Assembly (NCBI GenBank): GCA_002733495.1
Contig: NVVV01000063.1
Coordinates: 91,987-155,986 of the forward strand
Length of the DNA: 64,000 nucleotides
Reading direction: 5' to 3'
DNA from: Robiginitomaculum sp.
Lineage (GTDB): Bacteria > Pseudomonadota > Alphaproteobacteria > Caulobacterales > Maricaulaceae
The notes under the pieces were generated by a model. It saw only the letters and a program-made list of their open reading frames with translations. It made no database searches and had not been told where the DNA came from. Of the stretch, positions 22,475-29,827 are shown piece by piece. Position 1 is the stretch's first letter; the number at the start of each line of letters is the position of its first letter. The position numbers and the translations under genes were made by a program.

Positions 22475-22550
22475 ACTGAGATAGTTTAATGTTAGAACAC
22501 CGTCATTATACAAGACGGAAATAGAGGTTCAAGTCCTTTTCTCGGTACCA
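22475..22550 (+). tRNA. tRNA-like gene, anticodon uncertain
   Basis: Acceptor ACTGAGA/TCTCGGT, A73, encoded CCA, D-arm GTTTAATGTTAGAAC, T-loop TTCAAGT. The anticodon stem CCGTC/GACGG closes a nine-base loop (ATTATACAA); with a 31-39 mismatch the anticodon would be ATA. Confidence 0.6.
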
Positions 22551-22565
22551 AACAAAGGAAATAAT

Positions 22566-22706
22566 ATGTCTAAGAACATGCCTGCTTATACTGGTTACTA
22601 TTATGATCCAGATATAGACGTGTATATCCCGGAAGTCGCGGGCTTTCCAGCTGCAACTCCAAAATGGATGACAGCTAATAGGAAAGAGCTCCTAGAGGAA
22701 ACATAA
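22566..22706 (+). CDS. small protein, function unknown
   Basis: 46 residues, SD AAAGGAA, Tyr and Pro rich; stop overlaps the next start (TAATG). Confidence 0.6.
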   Translation: MSKNMPAYTGYYYDPDIDVYIPEVAGFPAATPKWMTANRKELLEET

Positions 22707-22888
22707 TGTCACTGGCAGATGAGCGTAAGGTCGAACTAGCATTTAGAGAACTTCTTTATGAGGTGTCACCCAAACATTTGGTTGATCTATTCTATATCAT
22801 TCGAGTTTATGGCAATTCCATGTCTCGTTTTCAGGCGGAAGAAATGGTGTCCCGTGTGTATAAAGAGTATGAGGATGACCAGTTATGA
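22706..22888 (+). CDS. small protein, function unknown
   Basis: 60 residues, helical, coupled by overlap to genes on both sides. SD GAGGAAA. No family recognised. Confidence 0.65.
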   Translation: MSLADERKVELAFRELLYEVSPKHLVDLFYIIRVYGNSMSRFQAEEMVSRVYKEYEDDQL

Positions 22889-23109
22889 CGAAAGATGAGT
22901 ATTTAAAGGCAGCACACACAAGAATGTTGTTAATTTGGCGCAATAAATCATATGCATGTGGAGGATACTATAATCCCCTAGGTAACCATTGCTGCGATAT
23001 GGAATTCACCACGGAACAAATTCTCACTGAATTGAACACACGAGAGCATGTTCCGACTAAAGTGGAAGCGAAGATTATTCGCCAGAACAAGGCAAAACAG
23101 CGTATATAA
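22885..23109 (+). CDS. small protein with CxxG/CC residues
   Basis: 74 residues, overlaps the previous gene by four bases. Contains ACGGYYNPLGNHCCDME, possible metal or redox cysteines. No family recognised. Confidence 0.6.
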   Translation: MTKDEYLKAAHTRMLLIWRNKSYACGGYYNPLGNHCCDMEFTTEQILTELNTREHVPTKVEAKIIRQNKAKQRI

Positions 23110-23125
23110 TAGTGAAAGAAATATA

Positions 23126-23656
23126 ATGAAATATCTAGTATTTGTTGATATCGATGGAGTTTTGACCTCTAACAGGGCAGAGTTCTCGGATGGACTAAAA
23201 GGTAGACTTTGGTCTAAATTTGATCCTATTGCTATCGACTTCTTCAACAGAATACACGATACTTTTCATGAGGTTGAATTCGTTATGATTTCCACGTGGA
23301 GAAATTATATCAAATATGACGACTCAATGATGCGTCTTTGGATGGAAACGTCTTTTAGAAATAGTGGCTTTCGAGGTGAATTTAGTTATCCTTATTGGAA
23401 AGTTAACCCATTGGAAGATCGTGAGTTGTATCAAAAAGAACGTGCCTACGAGATAAAGCATTACCTAAAGGAGTATGCGCAAGAATGTAAGGATTACATT
23501 ATCTTCGATGATTCTGATTTTAAATTCGAAGAGGTTTTGGGTAAAAAACGGTTGGTTAAAACCGATTGTGATAACGGAATGCTCTTTAAACATATGCGCA
23601 ATGCATGGTCAATTATGGGCATGTGGGATCGAAAATCTGAATACGACCGAACGTGA
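23126..23656 (+). CDS. HAD-family phosphatase, RNA-repair (HAD_SAK) type
   Basis: 176 residues from ATG 23126 (GAAAGAAATAT upstream). Motif I FVDIDGVLTSNR, motif II ISTWRNY, and IFDDSD near the C-terminus. The DIDGVL...[IS]S.WR spacing is that of the Swiss-army-knife HAD domains linked to RNA repair proteins. Would remove phosphates from nucleic acid ends or nucleotides. A tRNA and other repair enzymes lie in the same genome. Confidence 0.72.
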   Translation: MKYLVFVDIDGVLTSNRAEFSDGLKGRLWSKFDPIAIDFFNRIHDTFHEVEFVMISTWRNYIKYDDSMMRLWMETSFRNSGFRGEFSYPYWKVNPLEDRELYQKERAYEIKHYLKEYAQECKDYIIFDDSDFKFEEVLGKKRLVKTDCDNGMLFKHMRNAWSIMGMWDRKSEYDRT

Positions 23657-23665
23657 TAGGACACG

Positions 23666-23673
23666 TATAAATA
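23666..23673 (+). promoter_or_regulatory. candidate late promoter (TATAAATA)
   Basis: Exact T4 late consensus, nine bases before tRNA-Arg(ACG). Confidence 0.4.
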
Positions 23674-23681
23674 TAATTAAT

Positions 23682-23758
23682 GGTCACTTAGCTCAACTGG
23701 ACAGAGCAGCTCCCTACGAAGGAGAAGGTTCGGGGTTCGACTCCCTGAGTGACCACCA
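23682..23758 (+). tRNA. tRNA-Arg (ACG)
   Basis: Acceptor GGTCACT/AGTGACC, anticodon stem CTCC/GGAG with loop CTACGAA, T-loop TTCGACT, encoded CCA. A34 would need deamination to inosine by host TadA. Confidence 0.94.
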
Positions 23759-23835
23759 TAAAAGAAAGATGTGTTATGCATAAAGAAAGTGAAAAATTAT
23801 TCTACCGATCGGAAAATTGACCGAAGGAGAATAAA

Positions 23836-24384
23836 ATGTCAAGAACGTATAGAAAATCCCGTCATACTGATGGGGAAAGTTTTAAAAGCTATCTTGCTGG
23901 TGAGATTCACTGGTGGAAAAGAAATCCTACACGCACCCAAAGAATCAAAAGAACCGAAGCTGAAATGGTTGAGGCCAATCGTATCGCGGATGAGGAATAT
24001 GAGAAACGTGTTACAGAGCTTGCTAAAGAGCGGGGAATTTCACGTGAGTTGGCCAAACTATATAGAGGTATCTGCCGTTGGACAGGTATTAGGAGTGGCC
24101 GTCCCACATTGAGCAGATGGTATGTAGGAAACTATCGTTTCGTTAGAATTCCGATATCATATGATGAGCTTGTGAATAAAACCAAGATTGATTATGCCAA
24201 GTTCAATCGTGATGGTTCACGGTGGCACGATCACGGCAAACGTGCATACTGGCGCGAATTGACAAACAAAGCGGTTCGTCGTGAAACTAAGAAGCTAGTT
24301 CACAGTCACATGCGCGGTGAAGAATGGGATAAACCATATCCAGGTGATTATTTAGGCAAGAAATATATATGGTCCGTTTGGTGA
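23836..24384 (+). CDS. basic phage protein, function unknown
   Basis: 182 residues, SD AAGGAG. Lys/Arg rich, ending KKLVHSHMRGEEWDKPYPGDYLGKKYIWSVW, a pattern I recall in uncharacterised phage proteins. No catalytic motif. Nucleic acid binding is possible from charge only. Confidence 0.7.
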   Translation: MSRTYRKSRHTDGESFKSYLAGEIHWWKRNPTRTQRIKRTEAEMVEANRIADEEYEKRVTELAKERGISRELAKLYRGICRWTGIRSGRPTLSRWYVGNYRFVRIPISYDELVNKTKIDYAKFNRDGSRWHDHGKRAYWRELTNKAVRRETKKLVHSHMRGEEWDKPYPGDYLGKKYIWSVW

Positions 24385-24451
24385 AGAGGAAATAATTGTG
24401 ATTACACTGAAACGTTAAATTAGAAAAAGTAGAAGTAGAATTATAACAGAT

Positions 24452-24526
24452 GCCAGATAAGGTGTAATGGTTGCATAGCCCCCTGTGACGGGAAAGGGTG
24501 AGGTTCGAATCCTCTATTTGGTGCCA
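24452..24526 (+). tRNA. tRNA-His-like (GTG)
   Basis: Acceptor GCCAGAT/ATTTGGT with G-U pairs, G73 and encoded CCA, anticodon loop CTGTGAC in a stem with three G-C pairs and two mismatches, T-loop TTCGAAT. The His-specific G-1 is not evident (base -1 is T). Confidence 0.72.
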
Positions 24527-24544
24527 AAGGAATATATATATATT

Positions 24545-24823
24545 ATGAAAAAATCTATAAGAATGTACGCAAATAAGACGCGCTATTGGATTCAAGTCTA
24601 TTGGTTCGGTATTCATCGTGTCATGACCGACAAGAATCTAGAAAAAGATTACCAAGACAAACTGTATTCCGACAAGCTCATTAAAGATAGTGTCGAAGCA
24701 TTAAACGGCTCAAAAGATATTGGCTGTGGCTGGGACGTCTATGCTGGTGATATTCCACATGACTGGGAAAGGCGTCTTGATACTAAAATAGCGGAATTAG
24801 AGGACAAAGTAAATGATACATGA
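24545..24823 (+). CDS. small protein, function unknown
   Basis: 92 residues from ATG 24545; the longer frame begins inside the tRNA. Basic N-terminus, acidic C-terminus. Overlaps the phosphatase gene by 11 bases. Confidence 0.65.
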   Translation: MKKSIRMYANKTRYWIQVYWFGIHRVMTDKNLEKDYQDKLYSDKLIKDSVEALNGSKDIGCGWDVYAGDIPHDWERRLDTKIAELEDKVNDT

Positions 24824-25448
24824 TAATTATTATGTGATTCCAGACCTTCACGGAATGAATGGGATGTTGCAGCAAGCTCTTACGACAATATATGACGATA
24901 ATCCAAAAGGCGGCAAGATCATTTTCCTTGGTGATTATATAGATCGAGGAACAGAATGTCGTGCCGTGGTCGAAACTGTCATGCACCCACCTGAAAATTG
25001 GGAATTTATCTGTCTCAAAGGTAATCACGAAGAAATGTTCGTTGATGCTGCCAACATGAGATATCCTTTCTATGATCATAGAGTTCCTATGGAATGGCCA
25101 GAAGGTATTCCCTTGGCAGTCATACGTTGGATGGATGCATTGCCATATTTCCACTTCGAAGGAAATAACGTTTTCGCCCACGCAGCTTATGATGGACACA
25201 GATCACCAGAGGATCAAATTCTTGCCGATTGTGTTTGGCTTAGATATAGTGATTCGGAAAGATTTCATAGCAAAGACAGTATGTATCTGACACACGGTCA
25301 TACACCGAGACGTAATGGTCCTATTAAAGCACCCAATAGAATCAATATGGATTGTGCTGCCGCAATGGGTGGAAGACTTGTTGTTGGTATCTATAACAGA
25401 GATCATATTGGTCCTGTGGACTTTTTAGAATTTGGTATTGACACCTGA
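24813..25448 (+). CDS. PPP-family metallophosphatase (lambda phosphatase type)
   Basis: 211 residues. The metal-binding motifs PDLHG, GDYIDRG and GNHEEM occur in order, with HAAYD and THGHTP later. This is the plan of bacteriophage lambda protein phosphatase and of bacterial PrpA and ApaH enzymes. It may dephosphorylate host proteins or hydrolyse dinucleotide signals; substrate is not shown by the sequence. Confidence 0.85.
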   Translation: MIHDNYYVIPDLHGMNGMLQQALTTIYDDNPKGGKIIFLGDYIDRGTECRAVVETVMHPPENWEFICLKGNHEEMFVDAANMRYPFYDHRVPMEWPEGIPLAVIRWMDALPYFHFEGNNVFAHAAYDGHRSPEDQILADCVWLRYSDSERFHSKDSMYLTHGHTPRRNGPIKAPNRINMDCAAAMGGRLVVGIYNRDHIGPVDFLEFGIDT

Positions 25449-25466
25449 TTCCATATATCGTATACA
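25438..25466 (+). promoter_or_regulatory. sigma70-like early promoter
   Basis: TTGACA, 17-base spacer, TATACA. Confidence 0.75.
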
Positions 25467-25496
25467 GTTCATATAGATGAAACGTAAGGAAACGAT

Positions 25497-25844
25497 ATGC
25501 AAAAGTTTAACAAAGCCACTCTCGCCGAAGTTCGTGTGAAAGTCGCCGCCGCACTGAAGTCTATCGGTATTGATAATGTCGATTTTCAGGTCGGAACTAT
25601 TTCATATTCAGAGCATGAAGCGACGATTAAAATCGGCGCAAACATTCGCGGCGGTATTACACGCGCCGAATCGGCCTTGAAATATCAGATGTTAATACTC
25701 AATCTTAACGAGACTAACGAAGACGGCGACAAGTTGGTTGAATATAAATCTCGTAACAGTAAGTTCCCATGGATTTATATTTGTGGTATAACAGGTAAGC
25801 GTTACAAATGCGACGATACACAAGCCAAATATAAATTCGCATAG
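25497..25844 (+). CDS. conserved small phage protein
   Basis: 115 residues, SD AAGGAA. Ends with LVEYKSRNSKFPWIYICGITGKRYK, a segment I recall in phage proteins of unknown function. N-terminal half is helix followed by strands. Confidence 0.7.
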   Translation: MQKFNKATLAEVRVKVAAALKSIGIDNVDFQVGTISYSEHEATIKIGANIRGGITRAESALKYQMLILNLNETNEDGDKLVEYKSRNSKFPWIYICGITGKRYKCDDTQAKYKFA

Positions 25845-25853
25845 GGAACAGCT

Positions 25854-26024
25854 ATGGAAGATAAGATTTTTAATGGTCTAAAATTTGTGATGGTCGCATT
25901 TGGATTATTCATATTTCTCGGCGCATGGGCAGGAGCAGTTATTGCGAATCCTGTTGGCACATTAGTCTTTACTGGCATTCTGGGCGACGCTTTCGCTATT
26001 GGATATTTAATGTATAAAAAATGA
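25854..26024 (+). CDS. small two-TM membrane protein
   Basis: 56 residues; hydrophobic segments about 10-30 and 36-53. Starts ten bases after the previous stop, with GGGA upstream. Its stop lies inside the 5' arm of the structured RNA that follows. Confidence 0.6.
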   Translation: MEDKIFNGLKFVMVAFGLFIFLGAWAGAVIANPVGTLVFTGILGDAFAIGYLMYKK

Positions 26025-26115
26025 ACTGTTGGCTGTAAAAATGTCACGGGTAAGAACCGCAACGAGAATCGCCGCCGCGAGGCGCTTGGAGAGAGCGATT
26101 TCCCGCCAACAGTTC
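26023..26115 (+). ncRNA. structured RNA element or complex terminator
   Basis: An 11-base perfect stem GAACTGTTGGC / GCCAACAGTTC encloses 71 bases that fold into at least two more helices: CGG/CCG, and AATCGC/GCGATT closing CGCC-GCGA-GGCG with a GNRA tetraloop. GC content is well above the surroundings. No known riboswitch or ribozyme consensus recognised. Confidence 0.6.
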
Positions 26116-26128
26116 ACTTTTATATTCT

Positions 26129-26136
26129 TATAAATA
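26129..26136 (+). promoter_or_regulatory. candidate late promoter (TATAAATA)
   Basis: Exact T4 late consensus 24 bases before the P-loop kinase ATG. Confidence 0.5.
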
Positions 26137-26159
26137 TATGATAGATATAAGGATTTCCT

Positions 26160-27098
26160 ATGTTAAATTTCAACAAGTTTGTTAATCAAGAGCCAGTTAA
26201 ACTGGACGAAGAAGTCGATATACTCCTGGAGAAATTGATCCTATTCAGTAACGGTAAAAAGACTGGACAGATTGTATTTCTCAGCGGAGGCGCAGGGTCT
26301 GGTAAAGGGTTCGCTAGTTCTAAGTTTATGGAATCTGAAAAGTTTAAAGTTCGCGATGTCGATGAGTGGAAGAAAGCCCTTATCAAAATAGATACACTGA
26401 AAGGTAAGTTTCCAGAAATTCGCGGCTTAGATTTGAAGAATCCTCTTGATGTGATGAAGATGCATAAGTTTGTCACGAAACTGAAGATTAAAGAGAAAAC
26501 ACTCACGCTGCTATTGAATGACCTTAGAGCGGACAGACTACCCAATATCATGTTTGATATCACGGGCAAATCCATTAAAGACTTTGAAAAAATTATTCCT
26601 GGCCTTATTGATGCGGGATATTCATCACGCAACATCCACATCTCATGGATTTTAACGGACTTTAAAGTGGCATTTGTCGCGAACCTCACACGCAAACGCG
26701 TGGTGCCCGCGGATGTATTTCTTCAGACACATCGCGGCGCAAATAAGACCATGAGTGCTTTGCTCGACACACACAAAATGCCTAAGGGTGCAGACGGTAC
26801 CTTCATTGTTGTATTGAACAATAGGGAGAACACGATTAACTTTGTCCCTGGCGAAAAGTTCAAGGGTAAAACAATTCCTCCTTTGTCTTCTAGAGTTGTC
26901 GGCGGCCAAATCAAGAAGATACAGAACATTAAAGGCTTCTATTCGATCACTGTTAAAGATCAAGGCAAAGGCTTTAGAAATGAGAAGTTCTGGAAGGCAG
27001 AATTGTTTAGACAGATAGTCGCAAACGTGCCTGGCGGCACCGATACAATTGATTCTCTTATTGATCATGGTAATAAAGAATTAAAATATAAGAAATAG
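26160..27098 (+). CDS. P-loop kinase-like protein
   Basis: 312 residues with Walker A GGAGSGKG (near 44-51) and a conserved DVDEWKKAL region after it, then FDITGKS. Resembles putative kinases of T4-like phages with a zeta-toxin/AAA_33-like fold. Preceded by a late-promoter sequence, so it may act late or be packaged. Substrate unknown. Confidence 0.75.
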   Translation: MLNFNKFVNQEPVKLDEEVDILLEKLILFSNGKKTGQIVFLSGGAGSGKGFASSKFMESEKFKVRDVDEWKKALIKIDTLKGKFPEIRGLDLKNPLDVMKMHKFVTKLKIKEKTLTLLLNDLRADRLPNIMFDITGKSIKDFEKIIPGLIDAGYSSRNIHISWILTDFKVAFVANLTRKRVVPADVFLQTHRGANKTMSALLDTHKMPKGADGTFIVVLNNRENTINFVPGEKFKGKTIPPLSSRVVGGQIKKIQNIKGFYSITVKDQGKGFRNEKFWKAELFRQIVANVPGGTDTIDSLIDHGNKELKYKK

Positions 27099-27100
27099 AC

Positions 27101-27129
27101 TTGACACCATCCTAAAATATTGCTATATA
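27101..27129 (+). promoter_or_regulatory. sigma70-like early promoter
   Basis: TTGACA, 17-base spacer, TATATA. Confidence 0.8.
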
Positions 27130-27159
27130 TAATAGTAAATAGTTAAAAAGGTTACGAAA

Positions 27160-27345
27160 ATGTCAGATTACGATGAAGATATGTTTACTGCCGCTGTTAA
27201 AGCTTACGGCGATTGTATTGGCGATGAAGGTTGCTTTGATGCCACAAAAAACAAATTAACCCAAACTTTCGATCTGAATGATGTTGCGGCCACAGAGTTG
27301 ACCCAAAAAGCATTAGACGATTGGACAGACGCCTACTGTGATTAG
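27160..27345 (+). CDS. small acidic early protein
   Basis: 61 residues, SD AAAAGG, strongly acidic (many Asp) with two cysteines. Could be a host-protein inhibitor or DNA mimic by charge; no evidence beyond composition. Confidence 0.65.
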   Translation: MSDYDEDMFTAAVKAYGDCIGDEGCFDATKNKLTQTFDLNDVAATELTQKALDDWTDAYCD

Positions 27346-27348
27346 TTG

Positions 27349-27377
27349 TTGACATCTCTTGCAATTGATTCTATAAT
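27349..27377 (+). promoter_or_regulatory. consensus sigma70-like early promoter
   Basis: TTGACA, 17-base spacer, TATAAT: a perfect consensus in all 12 positions. Confidence 0.9.
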
Positions 27378-27400
27378 AAGATGAAACGAGAGATGAAACA

Positions 27401-27613
27401 ATGATAAAAGAAAAATCAGACCGCAAGCCTGAAATTGATATTACAGGTCCCGCTGGCAATGCGTTTGCCCTTATTGGCACCGCTATGAGATATGCAAAAG
27501 ATTTGGGTCTAGACGGAGATACGATTCGTGTTGATATGGAATCAAGCGATTATGAAAATCTGATTCAAGTATTTGACAGACATTTCGGTGAATATGTCGA
27601 TTTAGTTAAATAA
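27401..27613 (+). CDS. small conserved phage protein
   Basis: 70 residues. EIDITGPAGNAFALIGTAMRYAKDLGLD...DYENLIQVFDRHFGEYVDLV is a pattern I recall across large phages. Function unknown. Expressed from a perfect promoter, so probably early and abundant. Confidence 0.8.
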   Translation: MIKEKSDRKPEIDITGPAGNAFALIGTAMRYAKDLGLDGDTIRVDMESSDYENLIQVFDRHFGEYVDLVK

Positions 27614-27626
27614 TTCAAGAAAAGTG

Positions 27627-27654
27627 TTGACAAAGTTTATACTTAGTGTATAAA
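27627..27654 (+). promoter_or_regulatory. strong promoter of a stable-RNA transcript
   Basis: TTGACA, 16-base spacer, TATAAA (within TATAAATAG). The start point lies about 20 bases before a boxA-like site. Confidence 0.8.
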
Positions 27655-27675
27655 TAGTGTAACAAGACAGAAAGA

Positions 27676-27732
27676 CTGTCGTGCTCTTTGATACTAATTA
27701 ATACTACATCTTAGGTGAAAGCCGATTATAGA
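27676..27732 (+). promoter_or_regulatory. boxA-like leader element, copy 2
   Basis: Small hairpin GACAG/CTGTC, then GTGCTCTTTGATACT (27681-27695), then CTTAGGTGAAAGCCGATTAT (27710-27729). The hairpin-boxA order is that of rRNA antitermination leaders. Confidence 0.55.
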
Positions 27733-28150
27733 TAGATACACCACATAAGTGGGTGTATTTCAAAACACATTCCTCTCACTTAGACAGGCGAATCAGGAAT
27801 ATGAAGCTGATTTAGTCACAGTGGATTCCTCGAATGTGTTTTGAAATACATATTGCGTCGATAGAAAATGCATGTTAAACATTCCGTCGGGTAAAAACAA
27901 CGAGGCTTCGGCCAACATTTGAGTGATATGTATACAGAATATTCTGTCTCCGGGGTGTTTCGCGAAATTGTGTACACGATATTAGCGTTAAGCTTGAGGT
28001 TAAGAGTTGTATTATCCAGTCATGACGGTTTACATTTGGGTGCGACTCCCATTCAGAATGCCAAATATGGGAACGAGCGGAAGTCGCTAAAAGCCTAGTG
28101 GAAGTGGGAGACAGTCCCTGAAACTCCTGAGGATAGAACAGGACCACACA
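27733..28150 (+). ncRNA. candidate large structured RNA
   Basis: About 420 bases with no supported reading frame, downstream of a strong promoter and boxA-like leader and upstream of tRNA-fMet. Carries a perfect 19-base inverted repeat (27754-27772 with 27832-27850) and a competing hairpin TACACC...GGTGTA (about 27737-27757), plus further short helices. Location beside phage tRNAs is like the GOLLD and ROOL RNA classes; consensus match not verified. Confidence 0.5.
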
Positions 28151-28160
28151 AGAACAATAT

Positions 28161-28236
28161 TGCGGGGTGGAGCAGAGGTCAGCTCACTTGGCTCATAACC
28201 AAGAGGTCGCAGGTTCGAATCCTGCCCCCGCAACCA
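28161..28236 (+). tRNA. tRNA-Met (CAT), initiator-like
   Basis: Acceptor TGCGGGG/CCCCGCA, A73, encoded CCA and a body very like bacterial initiator tRNA (GCGGGGTGGAGCAG, GTCGCAGGTTCGAATCCTGCC). It has U1-A72 rather than the usual C1xA72 mismatch and anticodon stem CTTGG/CCAAG instead of three G-C pairs, so initiator function is uncertain. Confidence 0.85.
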
Positions 28237-28237
28237 A

Positions 28238-28310
28238 GTCGAGATCATCTAATGTAAAAGACATATGGTTTTCCGTGTGAATGTAGGTTGGAGTCCTACT
28301 CTCGACACCA
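28238..28310 (+). tRNA. tRNA-like gene with eight-base anticodon loop (Glu/Lys-like)
   Basis: Acceptor GTCGAGA/TCTCGAC, A73, encoded CCA, T-arm GTAGG TTGGAGT CCTAC. The anticodon arm CATAT-GGTTTTCC-GTGTG folds symmetrically with an eight-base loop; TTC or TTT are the possible anticodons. Confidence 0.6.
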
Positions 28311-28366
28311 GATCAATAATAGCTTTGGCTTAATAGCGCCATGCTAACTGGTAACATATAAGAATA

Positions 28367-28405
28367 GTCATTGAATTCCTATCGATGCGCTGGATGGGCA
28401 ATGAC
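28367..28405 (+). ncRNA. hairpin with acceptor-like stem
   Basis: Seven-base perfect stem GTCATTG/CAATGAC enclosing 25 bases, ending directly at the next tRNA-like gene. Too short for a tRNA. Confidence 0.4.
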
Positions 28406-28487
28406 GACAAGGTAGTTTAATTAAAACATCGGCCTGGATATGCAGCGGTGATGTGGGTAATGTAAATTTCGAGTCCCACTCTTGTCA
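28406..28487 (+). tRNA. degenerate tRNA-like gene
   Basis: Acceptor GACAAGG/TCTTGTC, D-arm GTTTAATTAAAAC, and stem GTGGG/CCCAC containing a TTCGAGT T-loop plus ten extra bases. The anticodon arm does not form a normal seven-base loop. Confidence 0.45.
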
Positions 28488-28505
28488 CAATATTAAATAA
28501 TATGA

Positions 28506-28553
28506 ATAATATCACTAGAATGTCCGTAGCTCGGCAAAGAACTGTGATATTAT
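28506..28553 (+). ncRNA. hairpin with ten-base closing stem
   Basis: ATAATATCAC/GTGATATTAT encloses a second hairpin TG(T)CCG-TAGCT-CGGCA. No reading frame. Member of the mini tRNA-like set. Confidence 0.4.
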
Positions 28554-28562
28554 TTACATTAA

Positions 28563-28622
28563 GTAGGAGAGGCGCCGTTTAAATCGATAGCATGGCTCAT
28601 TACCATGTATCTCCTACGACCA
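28563..28622 (+). ncRNA. T-armless tRNA-like element, anticodon CAT
   Basis: 60 bases: acceptor GTAGGAG/CTCCTAC, a D-arm-sized segment, a perfect anticodon arm CATGG-CTCATTA-CCATG, then only TAT where the variable loop and T-arm should be. Ends GACCA. Confidence 0.5.
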
Positions 28623-28687
28623 ATAGCCAACGTCTTTGACACAGTAAACCTTCGGGCTTAATACGAAGATAATGATCTTAGAGACCT

Positions 28688-28712
28688 GCCGATAGGGAGT
28701 AAATCGGCATTA
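28688..28712 (+). terminator. hairpin, possible terminator
   Basis: TGCCGAT / AATCGGCA stem with an eight-base loop, followed by TTAATTATT. Confidence 0.45.
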
Positions 28713-28718
28713 ATTATT

Positions 28719-28800
28719 GGATAATTCTGCGCATGGGCGCAAGCGGTTTTGAACACCGTCGGCAACCGTAAGGTTGAGGGTTCGATTCCTTAGTTATCCG
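28719..28800 (+). tRNA. tRNA-Ser (TGA)
   Basis: Class II: anticodon stem GCGGT/ACCGT with loop TTTGAAC, long variable arm CGGCAACCGTAAGGTTG, T-loop TTCGATT, acceptor GGATAAT/GTTATCC, G73 as in tRNA-Ser. The only clear Ser tRNA here. Confidence 0.88.
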
Positions 28801-28841
28801 CTGGAGATTAATATAATATAAACTTGAAAAGGAAATATACG

Positions 28842-29063
28842 ATGGAATCATTTATTATACTGGTAATCTGGGCGGCCATTATTTGGCTTTCTGTGGAAAT
28901 GTCAAAATCGCGTGACCGTGAGCCCGTTGTTTGGGGAATATTGGCTGCACTATTCGGAATTCTAGCAGTGATCGTTTTGGCTTTAATAGGCACGAAACGT
29001 GCCGATCGCGTGGCAATTAACAACTACAATTCGGCACCTGTCGAACGTGATATTAAGAAATAG
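28842..29063 (+). CDS. small membrane protein
   Basis: 73 residues from ATG 28842 (SD AAGGAA). Two TM segments: about 3-18 and 30-53, joined by KSRDREP. Function unknown. Confidence 0.65.
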   Translation: MESFIILVIWAAIIWLSVEMSKSRDREPVVWGILAALFGILAVIVLALIGTKRADRVAINNYNSAPVERDIKK

Positions 29064-29093
29064 TAGTCAAGATATTCCTCACGGAATATCAAC

Positions 29094-29165
29094 GGGGCTG
29101 GCGTATGGGACGCACGACACACTTGCAATGTGTTAGGTGGGGATCGTTACCCCATAGCTCCACCA
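29094..29165 (+). tRNA. tRNA-Ala (TGC)
   Basis: Anticodon stem ACACA/TGTGT with loop CTTGCAA, acceptor GGGGCTG/TAGCTCC with two G-U pairs, encoded CCA. T-loop is ATCGTTA instead of TTCGANN. A hairpin GATATTCC/GGAATATC (29071-29090) lies just upstream. Confidence 0.85.
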
Positions 29166-29183
29166 ACAATAAGACGATACATC

Positions 29184-29339
29184 ATGAATCCACAATATGA
29201 AAAAGAAATTGTAGCTTTGAGGTTGCTCAATAGAAATTGGGACAGTTTATCAGAGGACGATCAACGGGCAAAACATCACACGTTAATGTGGACTATTGAT
29301 GCATTAATCGAAGTGAAATTGTTAGAATGGCCAAAATAG
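29184..29339 (+). CDS. small protein, function unknown
   Basis: 51 residues from ATG 29184; the longer frame starts inside tRNA-Ala. Helical (MNPQYEKEIVALRLLNRNWDSLSEDDQR...). Weak SD. Confidence 0.55.
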   Translation: MNPQYEKEIVALRLLNRNWDSLSEDDQRAKHHTLMWTIDALIEVKLLEWPK

Positions 29340-29342
29340 TTA

Positions 29343-29371
29343 TTGACAACACATAAATAATATCATAAGAT
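29343..29371 (+). promoter_or_regulatory. sigma70-like promoter for tRNA-Gly
   Basis: TTGACA, 17-base spacer, TAAGAT, 21 bases before tRNA-Gly(TCC). Confidence 0.65.
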
Positions 29372-29391
29372 AAGTTATTCGAAAGAATGAT

Positions 29392-29466
29392 GCGGGTATA
29401 GCTCAGAGGCAGAGCAGGCGGTTTCCAACCATCAGGTCGAGATTTCGAAATTCTCTATCCGCTCCA
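29392..29466 (+). tRNA. tRNA-Gly (TCC)
   Basis: Acceptor GCGGGTA/TATCCGC, anticodon loop TTTCCAA, T73 as in bacterial tRNA-Gly, encoded CCA. One mismatch in the anticodon stem. Confidence 0.9.
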
Positions 29467-29487
29467 ATATAACGAGGAGAATAAATC

Positions 29488-29574
29488 ATGCCAGACCCAA
29501 TAGTGTTCTGCACATATGGTTTCGCCGATGACACTACACAAGGTGTCGAGGGTACTGTACTTAACAAATTGTAG
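29488..29574 (+). CDS. very small protein
   Basis: 28 codons (MPDPIVFCTYGFADDTTQG...) with SD GAGGAG. Ends TAG with a second TAG two codons later. Function unknown. Confidence 0.45.
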   Translation: MPDPIVFCTYGFADDTTQGVEGTVLNKL

Positions 29575-29750
29575 GCGTAGATAAATCCTAATGGACTGCC
29601 CATGGTCCACCAGTTAATGGTACCGATAATGTCGGTGTACGAAATTGATCAATTGGCACTTGATTAGTAGCAGATTTCAAAAATTACAGAGGCCCATGGT
29701 TCTTGATGTAATGCAAGATAGGTAAACTGGAGTCGAAAAATCCAGTACTC

Positions 29751-29823
29751 GCAGGTGTAGCTCAATCGGTAGAGCGTCTGGTTGCCAATCAGAAGGCAGA
29801 GGGATCGTAACCCTTCACCCGCT
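29751..29823 (+). tRNA. tRNA-Gly (GCC)
   Basis: Anticodon stem TCTGG/TCAGA with loop TTGCCAA, T73, acceptor GCAGGTG/CACCCGC with one mismatch. T-loop ATCGTAA. No encoded CCA. Confidence 0.85.
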
Positions 29824-29827
29824 CGAA

